Below, in pieces: positions 28,083-37,350 of a DNA stretch of 64,000 bases. The position numbers were made by a program, and so were the translations under genes. The notes beneath the pieces are model-generated. The model worked only from the letters and a program-made list of their open reading frames with translations. It was not told the origin of the DNA and ran no database searches. The stretch is from Candidatus Bealeia paramacronuclearis (GTDB lineage: Bacteria > Pseudomonadota > Alphaproteobacteria > UBA9655). The stretch spans positions 739,501-803,500 of the forward strand of contig NZ_JAVHWZ010000001.1 of the NCBI RefSeq assembly GCF_035607555.1, in the 5' to 3' direction. Within the stretch, counting starts at the first letter, position 1, and every line of letters starts with the position of its first letter.

Positions 28083-28114
28083 ACGCCAGTGCACGAACCT
28101 TCGCAGACTGGCGT
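28083..28114. repeat. Inverted repeat upstream of ffh
   Basis: ACGCCAGT and ACTGGCGT, 8 bp perfect, separated by 16 nt, lie 22 bp before the ffh start between ffh and ppiD (both minus). It could be an operator or a leader hairpin of the ffh operon; only the symmetry is seen. Confidence 0.4.
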
Positions 28115-28286
28115 TAAAACTCTATTAGGCTCTTCTATAGCCCTCACCCTTTATTGTCAATGAAAATATGTCGTTTGTTACCGACACAATAGTTGACCGA
28201 GTTAATACAACCACAAAGCTGAGCACAAAATATAAGCATTCGTTCAATCTGCTCCTTAAATCAAAAGTAACAGAGCAATTTTTTTC

Positions 28287-29891
28287 TCACCCCTCATTGG
28301 ATTGGGTCAGCATTTTAAGAGCCGCTGAATTAATTCGAACAGGAAATTGTACGCGAAGCGCATCGACAAAGTCGTTCACAACATCCGATGCAAGACGTTT
28401 CTCAATATCTTTTTTGAATCCGTCAAACTTTTCAGTTTTGACCGTTTCCGAAGGTTCAATAATCTGATTCAAAACCACAACTGCAACACCGTCTTTCACG
28501 GGGACAACGCCTGCTTTACCTAGCGCTAGAGTCATAATGGCTTCTTGAACCTGCTCTGGCAAAGTCGATTTCCCTTCGGCCAAAATCAAGTTGGGCAAAA
28601 GCTCCAGCATGGTAGGCTTTTTAATTCCCGTATTAATATCTTGCGCCAAAGTTTTCGCACGGGTCACTGCTTCTTGAATTTGTTGCTCGAGCGTCCAAGC
28701 CTTTTCCACCCGAAGTTTTGCCTCAGCAAAAGTTTGGGCTTGGGAAGGTTTTACGTCATCAACGCGCACCAGAAAATGGATTCCCTGAGGGCCGTCAATA
28801 AAATTGCTGTCTTGTCCATCTTCTGTCGAAAAAGCGGTGGCCAAAACAACATCTTTTAGGAAATCCACACCCTTAAACGCAGGTGATGCATCCCCTTGAA
28901 GAGTTGTCCCTTGTCCGTCCACAGCTTCGACTTTCATCGTGGAAAGTTTATGCGCTTTGGCCACTTCCTCTAATGTCGCGCCTCCTGCCAAAGTATCATC
29001 AAGGCTCTGTGTCAGCTCATAAATCTTATCCACAGCTTGATGCATTTGAAGATCGTGAATGACCTTGTCTTTTACCTCTGCCAATGGCTTGTTCTCGTAA
29101 TGCGCAATTTTTGCGCGATATTCCGCTTGGATATCGTCCTCACCTGGAATGATCTCTTTAGCAATATCATTGGCATTAATTAAAAGGACCGTAAACGAAC
29201 GCATTTCAGGAGCCACAAACTGATCTTTGTGCTCATTATAATAAGTTTGAAGATCAGTTTCAGCTGGAACATTTGGAGCAGGCATCGTCTCGGGCTTAAA
29301 GGTTACCATCGCAGCTTGGCGGCTTTGATATTCCGCATTAAAGAGATGATTTGCCATAATAGCTGGTACCGTCACTCCAGATTTAATCGCCTCAATTAGC
29401 TGCTCTCGCAGAAGATCGTCTCGCATTTGGTCTACAAACATTTGCTCCGTAAAGCCATTATTTTGAAGGACGATCTCAAAATTCTTCCGACTAAAGTTAC
29501 CTTTATCATCTTGAAACGCTGGGATTTTCTGAAGGGCCGAGACAACATCTTCATCACGCACCATTAATTTAAGACGTTCCACCTCTTGGGCCAAAAGGCT
29601 CGATTGAATCATATTTTCCAAAACCATCCGAGGAAGGTTTAGAGCTTGAATTTGTGCAGGGTCAATTGTTTGACCACTTTGCGCTTGAATTTCCCGAAGT
29701 TTTTTCTGAATTTCCATCTGCAAGGTCTCACGACCAATGGCATGTCCTCCCACTTCTGCAACAATGGCATTGGGATCATGCTTTCTGAAAAAGTCTGATT
29801 GACCAAAAAAGGCGCCAAAGCTCAGAGCAACAATAATAAGGAATCCCTTTGCAATCCAGGATTGTGAGAAATTATGAAATGCTTGGATCAT
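28287..29891 (-). CDS. ppiD: PpiD/SurA-like membrane-anchored periplasmic foldase
   Basis: A 534-residue protein with one N-terminal membrane anchor (AKGFLIIVALSFGAFFG, residues 14-30) and a large periplasmic part, as in PpiD. The SurA_N-like chaperone helices are clear (VAEVGGHAIGRETLQMEIQKKL, LPRMVLENMIQSSLLAQEVERL). After about residue 215 an extended linker and a parvulin-like domain follow (about 330-400: GVDFLKDVVLATAFSTEDGQ, GIHFLVRVDDVKPSQAQTF), less conserved than in SurA, so isomerase activity is uncertain. Probable role: folding newly secreted proteins next to the Sec translocon. Its start overlaps a small divergent ORF. Confidence 0.85.
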   Translation of the reverse strand: MIQAFHNFSQSWIAKGFLIIVALSFGAFFGQSDFFRKHDPNAIVAEVGGHAIGRETLQMEIQKKLREIQAQSGQTIDPAQIQALNLPRMVLENMIQSSLLAQEVERLKLMVRDEDVVSALQKIPAFQDDKGNFSRKNFEIVLQNNGFTEQMFVDQMRDDLLREQLIEAIKSGVTVPAIMANHLFNAEYQSRQAAMVTFKPETMPAPNVPAETDLQTYYNEHKDQFVAPEMRSFTVLLINANDIAKEIIPGEDDIQAEYRAKIAHYENKPLAEVKDKVIHDLQMHQAVDKIYELTQSLDDTLAGGATLEEVAKAHKLSTMKVEAVDGQGTTLQGDASPAFKGVDFLKDVVLATAFSTEDGQDSNFIDGPQGIHFLVRVDDVKPSQAQTFAEAKLRVEKAWTLEQQIQEAVTRAKTLAQDINTGIKKPTMLELLPNLILAEGKSTLPEQVQEAIMTLALGKAGVVPVKDGVAVVVLNQIIEPSETVKTEKFDGFKKDIEKRLASDVVNDFVDALRVQFPVRINSAALKMLTQSNEG

Positions 29892-30140
29892 TCTTCAGCG
29901 CCTTTGTTTATTGTCCTAAAGTTGACGGATTTTAAGGGCAAGCGCATTTGGATGCAAGATGTGTTGGAATTAATATTAAAAACAGAGACGATCTTAGTCA
30001 CATTTACCAATGGGCCAATTGAAAACCTCGCGGTTGAGCTGTCTGAATTTCCCCAAGACCATCCCCCAAGCGACTATCATCATGATAAATTATTTCAACA
30101 TCTCCTTAAAAATGCTTGGGAAACGAAAAAATCCCTTTGA
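29874..30140 (+). CDS. Small hypothetical protein
   Basis: An 88-residue ORF starting inside the first codons of ppiD on the other strand; ATG 29943 is an alternative start that avoids the overlap. It has the alternating pattern of a folded beta/alpha protein (LFIVLKLTDFKGKRIWMQDVLELIL, TILVTFTNGPIENLAVEL), ends in a His/Lys-rich helix, and has no signal peptide. Not recognised. Support comes only from amino-acid composition and lack of a competing gene. Confidence 0.35.
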   Translation: MKCLDHSSAPLFIVLKLTDFKGKRIWMQDVLELILKTETILVTFTNGPIENLAVELSEFPQDHPPSDYHHDKLFQHLLKNAWETKKSL

Positions 30141-30377
30141 TACGCCACCTTCAGAACTAAATTTTTAATTATCCTGAAGCATAATCGTTTCATAATTGTT
30201 TTTTTTGTAGTATCATCTCTTCAATTGCATTCTTTTTAAGAAAAATCAAAAAAATTGTATGCGAAAAAAATCTTCTAAAAATTTACAGAATTTTAATCAT
30301 ATGTGTCGTTTAATAGGAATATAAAGAGCGTTCAATTTTTTTGAATGTGATCCATAAAAAAAAGTGAGGGGGAAACC

Positions 30378-30878
30378 ATGGCAAGTATACAACAAAAAAT
30401 AGGCAGAATTCGTCCACCACGTGTTCAAATTACATATGATGTGCAGGTCGGCAATGCCGTTATCAAAAAAGAACTTCCCTTTGTGGTAGGGGTTTTAGCG
30501 GATCTTGCGGGACAACCCTTGAACCCTCTTCCCAAATTAAAAGACCGGAAGTTCGTCGAGATTGATCGCGATAATTTCAATGGTGTAATGGCCTCTCTTG
30601 GCGTCAGGCTCCCGATTCGAGTGGCTAATACGTTAGGCGGAAGTGCACCTGATCTCAATATAGAGCTCTTTTTTAATTCTATGGATGATTTTAATCCTGG
30701 CACCATTGTGCAAAATGTTCCTCAGCTCAATAGCCTTTATCAAAGTCGCGTTGCACTCTCCGATCTTTTGGCCAAGTTGGATGGAAATGATGCTTTGGAT
30801 GCGCAGCTGAGAAATCTCATCGATAATCCGGATCAATTGGCACAAGCTCAAAAAGAATTGGGCATGTCCTCAAAATAA
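30378..30878 (+). CDS. tssB: Type VI secretion sheath small subunit TssB
   Basis: Pairs with TssC to build the contractile sheath of a T6SS. The 166 residues follow the VipA/TssB family from the start: [63 protein letters not shown], then the helical C-terminus QSRVALSDLLAKLDGN that locks into TssC. A strong ribosome-binding site (GAGGGGG) precedes ATG. It opens a four-gene cluster with tssC (46 bp later), an Hcp-like gene and tssE. Confidence 0.95.
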   Translation: MASIQQKIGRIRPPRVQITYDVQVGNAVIKKELPFVVGVLADLAGQPLNPLPKLKDRKFVEIDRDNFNGVMASLGVRLPIRVANTLGGSAPDLNIELFFNSMDDFNPGTIVQNVPQLNSLYQSRVALSDLLAKLDGNDALDAQLRNLIDNPDQLAQAQKELGMSSK

Positions 30879-30924
30879 AATTAGACACAACACATAGATA
30901 AAAAATTAAAAACAGGGGGTTACA

Positions 30925-32457
30925 ATGGCAGACGATAAGACTCCAACAACAAAAGGAAGTGGCGGCGGAGCCCCAACTTCTGGTGGTGGAACTTCAGGTG
31001 GAGGAAACTCAAACGCTGGAGGTCTTGTAAATCAAATTATGACACAAGGTCGTATGGCTCGTGATGAAAGTCAAATTCTTGCGGCAAAGGCAATGTTGGC
31101 AGAGTTTGTCAATCAAGTTGCAAGTGCGTCCAAGGGAAGCGTGGGTGATGATACCTATGCCTTCATTGTGAGCTCAATTGCAAATATTGATCGTCAACTT
31201 TCCTCACAAATGGACACCATTATGCAAGCTCCTACCTTCCAAAAATTGGAGGCGTCTTGGCGCGGTCTTAATAATCTTGTGATGAACTCAGAAACCGGAG
31301 AGAAGCTCAAGATTCGTGTTTTGTGTGCGACAAAACACGAGCTTATGAACGACCTTGAGACGGCCGTAGAATTTGACCAAAGCCAGCTCTTCAAAAAAGT
31401 TTATGAAGAAGAATATGGCACTTATGGTGGAAATCCTTATTCATGCCTTATTGGGGATTATGACTTTGGCAGAAATCCACAAGACATCGAATTAGCCACA
31501 TTAATTTCAGGTGTGGCTGCGGCTTCTCTGGCTCCCTTTATTGCAAGCGCCAATCCCACGATGTTCTCTATGGATTCCTTTACGGAATTGAGTGGACCTC
31601 GAGATATGGCCAAACTCTTTGATAGTACGGACGCCATCAAATGGAACAGCTTTAGAGACACAGATGATTCCAGGTATTTTACACTGACAATGCCGCGCGT
31701 TTTGATGCGTCTTCCTTATGGCCCCAATACGGTGCCTGTCGATACCTTTAACTATCAAGAAAATGTAGACGGAACAGTCAATTCCAAATTCTGCTGGGGA
31801 AGCCCTGCGTATGCTTTGGGACAACGGATTACAGAGGCCTTCTCTCTTTATGGATGGACAGCAGCAATTCGCGGTGTTGAAGGCGGCGGTATGGTTTCTG
31901 ATCTTCCGGCCTATACTTACAAAACCTCAGGCGGTGATATGACAGTCAAAATTCCAACGGAAGTGGCTATCACAGATCGCCGTGAAAAAGAGCTTAGTGA
32001 TCTTGGCTTTATGTCTTTGTGCTATTGCAAGGGAACGGACTACGCGGCTTTCTTTGGCGGTCAAACTACTCAAAGAGCTAAGATCTATGATGAAGATTCA
32101 GCAAATGCCAATGCTGCAATTTCAGCGCGTCTTCCCTATATGCTCAATGCCTCACGGTTTGGACATTATATTAAAGTCATGATGCGGGATAAAATTGGAA
32201 GCTTTATGTCCCGTCAAGAGGTCTCTCACTATCTCAACAACTGGATTGGTGGATACGTTCTCTTGTCAGATGTGGCACCTCTGGAGGTCAAGTCAAGATT
32301 CCCACTCCGTCAAGCGCGGGTGGACGTTTTGGATGTCCCAGGCAAACCCGGAAGTTACAAAGCTGTGGTATTCTTAAGACCCCACTTCCAATTGGAGGAG
32401 CTCACAGCATCCATTCGTTTGGTCGCAACATTGCCACCACCTGTAACCCAGCTTTAA
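30925..32457 (+). CDS. tssC: Type VI secretion sheath large subunit TssC
   Basis: The 510-residue VipB/TssC partner. A Gly/Ser/Thr-rich N-terminal extension (residues 8-32) precedes the usual helical start. Family hallmarks: [73 protein letters not shown] and the C-terminal [24 protein letters not shown], ending [18 protein letters not shown]. This end region is typical of sheath proteins. GGGGG upstream of ATG is a good ribosome-binding site. The coding is intact and not degraded. Confidence 0.96.
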   Translation: MADDKTPTTKGSGGGAPTSGGGTSGGGNSNAGGLVNQIMTQGRMARDESQILAAKAMLAEFVNQVASASKGSVGDDTYAFIVSSIANIDRQLSSQMDTIMQAPTFQKLEASWRGLNNLVMNSETGEKLKIRVLCATKHELMNDLETAVEFDQSQLFKKVYEEEYGTYGGNPYSCLIGDYDFGRNPQDIELATLISGVAAASLAPFIASANPTMFSMDSFTELSGPRDMAKLFDSTDAIKWNSFRDTDDSRYFTLTMPRVLMRLPYGPNTVPVDTFNYQENVDGTVNSKFCWGSPAYALGQRITEAFSLYGWTAAIRGVEGGGMVSDLPAYTYKTSGGDMTVKIPTEVAITDRREKELSDLGFMSLCYCKGTDYAAFFGGQTTQRAKIYDEDSANANAAISARLPYMLNASRFGHYIKVMMRDKIGSFMSRQEVSHYLNNWIGGYVLLSDVAPLEVKSRFPLRQARVDVLDVPGKPGSYKAVVFLRPHFQLEELTASIRLVATLPPPVTQL

Positions 32458-32498
32458 GCGGATAAAAATGAAAAAAATGAGCGTGAAAGGATAAGAAA

Positions 32499-33128
32499 AT
32501 GGCTGACTCAGAGAGCTTTATGGAGCAATGGATTACGGATCCCACGGCGGTTGGGATCGAACTTCCCGATTTTGTCGTCCAAATTGGCAGTTATACAAAT
32601 TCAACGGACCAAGGCGGTGCCTCAGGCGGTACAGGTGCCTATGCAAATTGCATTCGATTATACCGATTCACAGAAAGATTGTCGCGAGCTGTCAATCCCA
32701 ATGCGATTAACCAGCTTTTCACAGGGGGACGTATGCAGTCCTCGGCGGTGGGAATTGAAATTCCCCGCGTGAATGGTTTGAGCAACATGATTAACGCTTT
32801 GTCCAATGGTGAAAATATTCCACAAATTATTATTCAGCGGATTGGTCAAATCCAAAAAGGCTCAAAAACCCTTGAGAAAATTGAATATGATAATTGCTTA
32901 TTTACACTTTATCATTACGTAACAGTGAAAGATGCTCAAGGGAATACATCCGATCGCGCACGTTTGGCATTTCGCCCTTTAAAGCGGACGCAAACCATTA
33001 TCTCCTATAAACAGGATGATGGAACACAGCAAGGCCAAACACAGTCTGTAATTGACTTCACCACCGGTGATTTCACCATGGGTGGAGGTGATTCCGGTGG
33101 CGGTGGCGGCGGCGGTGATGCTGTTTAA
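32499..33128 (+). CDS. hcp: Hcp-like T6SS tube protein, divergent
   Basis: A 209-residue protein placed between tssC and tssE where hcp often lies. It matches the Hcp fold in layout: early strands ELPDFVVQIGSYTNS, loop, IRLYRFTERLSRAVNPNAINQLFTGGRM (the region where Hcp has its D-x-S-x-P-x-L helix), then the beta-hairpin IPQIIIQRIGQ ... IEYDNCLFTLYHYVTVKDA and LAFRPLKRTQTII. Compared with usual Hcp (about 160-172 residues) it has an N-terminal extension of about 20 residues and a Gly-rich tail (GGGDSGGGGGGGDAV). Sequence identity to classic Hcp seems low, so the assignment rests on position and fold pattern. Confidence 0.65.
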   Translation: MADSESFMEQWITDPTAVGIELPDFVVQIGSYTNSTDQGGASGGTGAYANCIRLYRFTERLSRAVNPNAINQLFTGGRMQSSAVGIEIPRVNGLSNMINALSNGENIPQIIIQRIGQIQKGSKTLEKIEYDNCLFTLYHYVTVKDAQGNTSDRARLAFRPLKRTQTIISYKQDDGTQQGQTQSVIDFTTGDFTMGGGDSGGGGGGGDAV

Positions 33129-33148
33129 CACCTCGCACTAGTAATTTC

Positions 33149-33640
33149 ATGAAAAACACTCAAAATCTTCGGGGGGCCACTGCCCCCCTCTTTGATCGCA
33201 TTAAAGCCCCGGGTTTCTCTGGGGACTCAACTCAGGTATTATTAAATTCTCACGAGCTCTCTCAATCCGTGATGACAGAATTAAAGATTATGCTCAATAC
33301 GAGGTGCACCGTGCGGCGGAGCCTTTATGAATCTCATATTGACGATGTTTTAATTTATGGAATGCCAGATTTATTGGGCTTTCCCGATTTTAGCTATTTT
33401 GATGCCGCCAATGCCCAAGAGTGGGGACGAGTGGCCTCGCTTTTGGAGATTACAATCCAAGCTATTGAACCCCGTTTTCAAAACGTTAAAGTCGATATTC
33501 AAGCGTTTGACGCTAAAACTCAAGAGCTTCACATCAATGTGTCCGGCCTTATTAAAAGCGGACCTTTAACACAAGATATTCGCTTTCCCTTGGCACTCTC
33601 TAAAAATGACTCCCACCCCTATAAATCTAAAGCAGCTTGA
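33149..33640 (+). CDS. tssE: T6SS baseplate wedge subunit TssE (gp25-like)
   Basis: A 163-residue protein of the T4 gp25/TssE family that starts sheath assembly on the baseplate. The family core is visible: SVMTELKIMLNTRCTVRR, VLIYGMPDLLGFPDFSYFD, and the conserved ITIQAIEPRFQNVKVDIQ, where the Glu-Pro-Arg of the EPR motif is intact. It ends with a beta-strand HINVSGLIKSGPLTQDIRFPL. It begins 20 bp after the Hcp-like gene. No further tss gene follows; an unrelated gene on the opposite strand begins at 33823. Confidence 0.9.
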   Translation: MKNTQNLRGATAPLFDRIKAPGFSGDSTQVLLNSHELSQSVMTELKIMLNTRCTVRRSLYESHIDDVLIYGMPDLLGFPDFSYFDAANAQEWGRVASLLEITIQAIEPRFQNVKVDIQAFDAKTQELHINVSGLIKSGPLTQDIRFPLALSKNDSHPYKSKAA

Positions 33641-33822
33641 AATTAAAAGGGTAATGCTTGAAATTTTAAGCATATTCAAGTCTCCCTACTTTTTTCTAAA
33701 CTTTAATAAAACGGCGATTATCCTTAGCAATCCCTCCCCATGACCTCTAAAAAACTCCAGGCATCATCTGAAATGTCGTGGCGTCGGGGAGCTACTGTCA
33801 TTGGAAAGCTCTTCCTTTCATC

Positions 33823-35829
33823 TTATTCCTTTTTATAATTTTGTTTTTGAGTCGTTGATTGAATATGAATCTTATCATTGGGACCCCCAAGAATTACAAC
33901 AAGTTCTGGGCGGCTCTCAACAATCTCTCTAAATGACTTTATTATTTCAGGTGGATACGGAGTCGGAGAAAAAATAGAACCATTCAGAGTTCCTTGCATC
34001 GAGAGATTCAAAATTTTTAGACTCTTGTTTATCTTTAACATTTCTGCAAAAAATAATAATCCTTTTTCCGTCATTGCACACCACGCAAGATTTAACCTTT
34101 CTAATGTTCTATTTTTCGTCAAAGCATCTGCGAACATTTTGGCTTCAGTATCTGAAAAATTTGAGGTTACAGAAAGATCTAAACCCTTGAGCGTTTTATT
34201 GGTCTTCAAAGAGTTTGCGAATATTTTATGAATGTCCGTAGCAAAGCAGTTCGCACCTATACTCAATTTCTCAAGAGTCGTATTGTAAGCTAAACCCTCT
34301 GCAATAGGTTGAAGACCAAAGGGCTTTAATTCACAGCCGCTCAAGTTTACCTTTTTTGGCGACATATTATTCTTAAGTAAAAATCCAAAATCTTTCGCAT
34401 CCTCATTACGGAAAACATCGTTAGCAAACTCAAAGTTTACCTCGTCAAGAGAGCTAATCATCAAATCTGCTAAATTCTTTAAGTCGCTGTCCTCGCCAGT
34501 AGTATATACGAATTCAAGTTTTTTCAGAGAAGGAATTTCTTTCAACCTTTGCGCAATATATTTTATAACATCAAATTCTTTTTTCGCGGCGAGGTAGCTT
34601 AAATTAAGTTTTAAGCGTTTAATCTTACTACTTTCTAGCACATCAAATACGGTTGACAAACCTTCTTCTATAAGGGGAATTTGAAAATTTAAAAAAAGAT
34701 TTGAGACATAGGGATTATTCTTGAAATAAAGTTCAAGTACTTCGCTGGATGCTGCATAATGCTCGGACTTTACATCATCTGGATCCAATCGTGTAATTAA
34801 AGTTTTACCATACCAAGAGGAATCTGGATCATCACAAACCTGCAAATAACCTATGTCACAATCAAGAGTCGTATCTGCGTAGACAAATTGGAGGATATCT
34901 CCATAAACTGAGGTGCCTGTTGCGGCTTTATTCAAATATCTTGTCCACGTCTGGAAAGAATCTTCCTCACGATCTTTCATGTGATTTATTGTAAAAAATT
35001 TTCTTGTTCTAAAATCATTACTCAAAAAAGAAATTTTTTCATTTTTATTCTTCTCTTCAGTATTTTTAATTATGGAAAGAATAGTTCTTGCTAGACTAAG
35101 CTTAAATTTTTCCTCCTTTTCTGAATTATATTCTATATTTTTATTATTGTATTCATCATCACATGTGAGTTTTCTATAGATGTTTTTGAATTGTTCGTCT
35201 TGAGTTACATATGGAAACCACCATTTTTTATACCATGTTAGGGATACAAGACCAACTTTTGATCTATGGTTCAAATCTCTTATAAAACTCATAATATATT
35301 CTTTTATTTCATTGGGAAGACCCTCCCAATTAAATTTAGATCCGTCTTTAGAAATATTGTTCAAATTTTTATTTTGACTAGTATTCAAATCGATTATTTC
35401 ATTAGATGATTGAGAGATTTTAGAAGCCTGTTTTTGTTTTTTAACTTCTTTCAACTGTTGTGAATTGATTGCGTCAAGAATTTCTTTTATAGAAAATTTA
35501 CCTTTATTTTCTTCTCTTTCCAATTCACATTCAATAACCTCTTGCAAATCGTCCATTCTCTTTATTTTTTCCTTCTCATTCATATTTGATAATTCTGAGA
35601 GGAAAGTTTGTATATTTTCATGATTGAGTTTACGAAGACACTCATTAATAAATTTTTCACGGAATTTATTGTTTTGTTCATAATTCTTGTGGGGCGCAAT
35701 TGTAGTTTTTTCTTCAAATTCTAGCTCTTCTTCTTTGCCACCATTTATTCCATAAGCTGGTAAAAGAGTGAGAGAAAAAAGAGAGCATGTGGTTAAAAAA
35801 ACAGACAAATTAAAGTTATAAGATTTCAT
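33823..35829 (-). CDS. Secreted F-box and leucine-rich-repeat protein
   Basis: A 668-residue protein with an N-terminal signal peptide (VFLTTCSLFSLTLLPAYG, residues 10-27). A charged helical stretch follows (50-150). Residues about 167-205 read as an F-box: WEGLPNEIKEYIMSFIRDLNHRSKVGLVSLTWYKKWW, with the LP and the spaced hydrophobics. Residues about 480-640 are ribonuclease-inhibitor-type LRRs (LEKLSIGANCF, LKGLDLSVTSNF, LERLNLAWCAM, LKILNLSMQG). F-box plus LRR is the architecture of eukaryotic SCF ubiquitin-ligase adaptors; bacterial copies are known host-directed effectors. The exported form and position next to T6SS genes suggest such a role; substrate and export route are unknown. AT-rich relative to neighbours. 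Confidence 0.75.
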   Translation of the reverse strand: MKSYNFNLSVFLTTCSLFSLTLLPAYGINGGKEEELEFEEKTTIAPHKNYEQNNKFREKFINECLRKLNHENIQTFLSELSNMNEKEKIKRMDDLQEVIECELEREENKGKFSIKEILDAINSQQLKEVKKQKQASKISQSSNEIIDLNTSQNKNLNNISKDGSKFNWEGLPNEIKEYIMSFIRDLNHRSKVGLVSLTWYKKWWFPYVTQDEQFKNIYRKLTCDDEYNNKNIEYNSEKEEKFKLSLARTILSIIKNTEEKNKNEKISFLSNDFRTRKFFTINHMKDREEDSFQTWTRYLNKAATGTSVYGDILQFVYADTTLDCDIGYLQVCDDPDSSWYGKTLITRLDPDDVKSEHYAASSEVLELYFKNNPYVSNLFLNFQIPLIEEGLSTVFDVLESSKIKRLKLNLSYLAAKKEFDVIKYIAQRLKEIPSLKKLEFVYTTGEDSDLKNLADLMISSLDEVNFEFANDVFRNEDAKDFGFLLKNNMSPKKVNLSGCELKPFGLQPIAEGLAYNTTLEKLSIGANCFATDIHKIFANSLKTNKTLKGLDLSVTSNFSDTEAKMFADALTKNRTLERLNLAWCAMTEKGLLFFAEMLKINKSLKILNLSMQGTLNGSIFSPTPYPPEIIKSFREIVESRPELVVILGGPNDKIHIQSTTQKQNYKKE

Positions 35830-36267
35830 AATAATTTACTCATACATATTTATAATAAAAATAAAAACAAATAACTTATAAAAATATTTTTTTAGAAAGT
35901 CAATGAAAATATGCAGGGTTACTTCATAAAAAAGTTTGCCTCAAGAAGAAATTATAATTTAGAATTTAAAATCAAACAAATATAGAATCCTAAACTTGTT
36001 TCGGGATCTTTTTTACTGAATTTTACTGAAACCTATTGAGCTGCTGACCGGAACGGCGGCGCAGCCAAATAATTCAGCCTGACGATTCTGGGGTGTGATG
36101 CTTTCTGTTTTTCAGAAGGTGCTCCAGTTGACATGTCCGAGTTCAGATAGAAGTGAGACAGGATTGGGAGGGATGGAGATGAGCTGAGCGCGCCCTCAAA
36201 TTGCGCTGTAGCGAGGCTCATCTCCATTGCCACACCCAAACCAGGCCTCAAGAATAGGAAATGTAAA
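35830..36267. other. Gene-free stretch with GC-richer structured block
   Basis: 35830-36010 is AT-rich spacer. From about 36033 to 36262 base composition jumps to GC-richer, and GGAGATGAGC (about 36174) pairs perfectly with GCTCATCTCC 31 nt later, with an inner AGCGC/GCGCT stem. A 72-codon minus-strand frame is open here but has no features of a protein. Possibly a structured RNA or the remnant of another mobile element, cut at 36267 by the IS insertion. Confidence 0.4.
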
Positions 36268-37350
36268 CACGAGTTACGCAGTTTGCAGCAAAAGGGTGGG
36301 AATCTAAGCGAAAGACATGAGTTTTGTTATTTCTCTAGAGATATCATGCTTAATAACATCCCACTGCTGCTGATAAAAAGAGAAGCCTCCAGCAAGTCGT
36401 CTTTTAAATCTTTGAATCCAAGCCGAAATGGCAAGAAATATATGATTTCTTTGGGCTCGTCCCGTGCGAGACTGACAGCGTTCAAGACCGCATGTTTGCT
36501 TTAATTCCCGATGATAAACTTCGATTTTCCAACGCGATTTCATGACCAGTTCAATATGATCACGAGAGGGATTATCCCTATTGGTTCCGATATAATCCGT
36601 GCGACCGTTTTTGGCAACAAACCGGAAAACAGTAATCCATCCATATCCGCGTAAGTGAACTTTCAGTCCTTCATCTGGAATGTCCAGCTTTTCAAGAGTT
36701 TCTCCACGATTCACTTTCCTGTTTTTCTTCAACCCCATCACCCATGTCCAGCCTATGGATTCAATGGCCTTCAGATTATTCAAGCTCGAGTACCAAGCGT
36801 CTGCAACCACGTCATCCGGATTTATCCCTCTGTCTTGAGCCAGCTTTAACATTTCCCTGAAATGGTCATTCTTGCTTTTGCCATCGCTGGCTTTATCATA
36901 AATACGATAATCAACAGGAATAGAGTCATGACTCCTCAGGCCATGCCATACCAAATTGACAAGACCTATCCCCGCAATAACATCATGGGCATTCCCAGAA
37001 TACTGATAATGCACAAGCTCTATCTTCTCGCTCCGATTTTTATCCAAAATTGTATCGTCACATACTAAAAAACAAGGTTCTTTCTTGTTAATAAGAGATT
37101 GAGTAAGATTCCACACTCCGCTCGGACGCAATGCACTAGAACTCAACCATCGATTGACGCTGTCATGCGACAATGGAATCGGTGACACCTCCGAAAGTGC
37201 CAACCCTGAATAGCGCACACTGCTGGCTTGTAAAAATGAACGATAAAGTGATTTTGTGCATTTGTGTCGAGACATCATTTCTTCTCATTTAATAAATATT
37301 CCCTCTCACCTTATCTCTTCTCTCTTCTCCTGCAAACTGCGTAACTCGTG
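36268..37350 (-). mobile_element. Complete insertion sequence, IS4/IS701-like
   Basis: Bounded by 21-bp perfect terminal inverted repeats: CACGAGTTACGCAG at 36268 onward and its complement ending at 37350. The flanks carry an apparent 5-bp direct duplication GTAAA (36263-36267 and 37351-37355). One intact transposase gene fills the 1083-bp element. The perfect ends and intact gene suggest a recent insertion. Confidence 0.9.
36304..37278 (-). CDS. IS4/IS701-like DDE transposase
   Basis: A 324-residue transposase that appears complete. DDE residues are evident: first Asp in FLVCDDTILDK near residue 75, second in VVADAWYSSLNN near 161, and Glu in SRWKIEVYHRELKQ near 254. The N-terminal part (LYRSFLQASSVRYSG, SHDSVNRWL) and HVIAGIGLVNLVWH-like region fit the DDE-endonuclease superfamily seen in IS701-type elements. 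It lies on the minus strand between perfect inverted repeats. Family naming is tentative; that it is a DDE transposase is firm. Confidence 0.88.
   Translation of the reverse strand: MMSRHKCTKSLYRSFLQASSVRYSGLALSEVSPIPLSHDSVNRWLSSSALRPSGVWNLTQSLINKKEPCFLVCDDTILDKNRSEKIELVHYQYSGNAHDVIAGIGLVNLVWHGLRSHDSIPVDYRIYDKASDGKSKNDHFREMLKLAQDRGINPDDVVADAWYSSLNNLKAIESIGWTWVMGLKKNRKVNRGETLEKLDIPDEGLKVHLRGYGWITVFRFVAKNGRTDYIGTNRDNPSRDHIELVMKSRWKIEVYHRELKQTCGLERCQSRTGRAQRNHIFLAISAWIQRFKRRLAGGFSFYQQQWDVIKHDISREITKLMSFA

Noticed and set aside
36033-36251. 72-codon minus-strand frame in the GC-richer block
   Set aside because: No ribosome-binding site, signal or motif; frame openness follows from base composition. 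Recorded as unexplained structured block instead.
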